NCBI GenBank assembly: GCA_020746105.1
Contig: CM036617.1
Location: 203,505,971 to 203,569,970, forward strand
Direction of reading: 5' to 3'
Length of the DNA stretch: 64,000 nt
Source of the DNA: Trogon surrucura
Lineage: Eukaryota; Chordata; Aves; Trogoniformes; Trogonidae
The translations under genes and the position numbers were made by a program. Every line of letters begins with the position of its first letter. Within the stretch, counting starts at the first letter, position 1. The notes beneath the pieces were generated by a model, which was given only the letters and a program-made list of their open reading frames with translations, was not told where the DNA came from and made no database searches. This document shows positions 63,469 to 64,000 of the stretch, piece by piece.

Positions 63469-64000
63469 TGCTGGGTTGACTTTGGTGGGCTGCCAGACCC
63501 TAACCAGGCTCTCTATCATTCCCACTCCTCAACAAGACAGGGTAAGAAAATAATATGGAAAAGCCTGTGGGTCAAGACAAAGACCAAGAGATCACTCAGC
63601 GACTACTATCACAGGCAAAACAGACTTGACTAGGAGAAAATGAATTTAAGTTATTGCCGATTAAAACCGATTTGGACAGCAAGAAACAAAACCAAAACCT
63701 AAAATACCTCCACACATTTTCCCAGGCTTAACTTCACTCCTTTCTCATCTTCTCTGCCTCCTCCCTGTTCCTGAGCTGCACAAGAGGGCTGGGGAATAAG
63801 GGGTTATGGTCAGTCCATAAGTGTTTTGAAAGTGATTTTGCCCTTCCTTACATCTGCTTTCCCAGACACGCCACCGTCTTTTCTGCGGGACCCAGCTGTG
63901 CCCTGCAGGAGATCTGTCAGAACCGGCTGGAACTGGCCGTGTCCCTCCCAGGGCAGTCCTGGCCTCTCCTCACAGAGGCTGCTGCCAACGCCTGGGCACA
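63469..64000 (-). mobile_element. Avian LTR fossil, running off the right edge
   Basis: From TGCTGGGTTGACTTTGGTGG at 63469 the sequence follows a common avian LTR pattern as I recall it: a CTCTATCATTCCCACTCCTC block, GGGTCAAGACAAAGACC, GAGATCACTCAGCGACTACT, GCAAAACAGACTTGACTAGG, TTATTGCCGATTAAAACCGA, TTCCCAGGCTTAACTTCACTC, GGGGTTATGGTCAGTCCATA, and near the edge CCGGCTGGAACTGGCC and CTCCTCACAGAGGC. Sense orientation is the minus strand, so 63469 is its 3' end (CA on that strand). It seems shorter in the middle than the form I remember. Whether it is solo or part of a larger insertion lies outside the window. Moderate to old age; exact family not assigned. Confidence 0.72.

Noticed and set aside
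1-64000. CRISPR array, tRNA, rRNA or bacterial operon structure
   Set aside because: No regularly spaced repeats, no tRNA-like cloverleaf noticed, and no runs of long adjacent frames; the repeat content is vertebrate.

Overview
The window looks like a gene-poor, AT-rich stretch of a bird genome. The evidence is repeat content: about a dozen copies of CR1 LINEs of avian type, several with the typical (ATTCTGTG)n or ATTCTATGATTCTAT 3' ends; two LTR fossils of kinds I recognise from avian genomes; and no mammalian-type SINEs or L1. A crocodilian or turtle source is less likely but not excluded by eye. I could not recognise any host protein-coding exon, tRNA, rRNA or CRISPR array. The open frames outside repeats are short, resemble no family I know, and are the size expected by chance in such DNA.

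Layout. 1-200: internal piece of a Tc1-like DNA transposon cut by the left window edge. 201-6991: unassigned single-copy-looking DNA. 6992-7571: solo-type LTR fossil. 9.4-14.3 kb: CR1-rich (a possible ancient fragment at 9.38 kb, an inverted/direct CR1 at 10.1 kb, a GC-rich CR1 at 10.8-11.6 kb, a 3' stub at 12.1 kb, a CR1 at 13.7-14.3 kb). 15.75-17.39 kb: the best preserved CR1, with a reverse transcriptase frame broken by only one stop. 19.8-22.2 kb: a longer CR1 carrying endonuclease and reverse transcriptase regions in minus orientation, abutting a plus-oriented CR1 3' end. 26.2, 29.1, 37.0 and 45.6 kb: shorter CR1 fragments. 48315-49880: a full-length Tc1-like transposon with long IR/DR-type terminal inverted repeats, TA target duplication and a dead 340-codon transposase. 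49.9-62.4 kb: unassigned AT-rich DNA. 62.4-62.96 kb: a 5'-part CR1 fragment. 63469-64000: second LTR fossil, running off the right edge.

Nothing here forms an operon or pathway. Each element is an independent insertion, and all judged copies are inactive. The points most worth checking are the full-length Tc1 element (DNA transposons of this type are uncommon in birds and often arrive by horizontal transfer), two CR1 copies with the inverted-5'-part structure expected of twin priming, and the nearly intact CR1 reverse transcriptase. I did not find a convincing undescribed biological system. All family calls rest on recalled consensus patterns and were not checked by any search.
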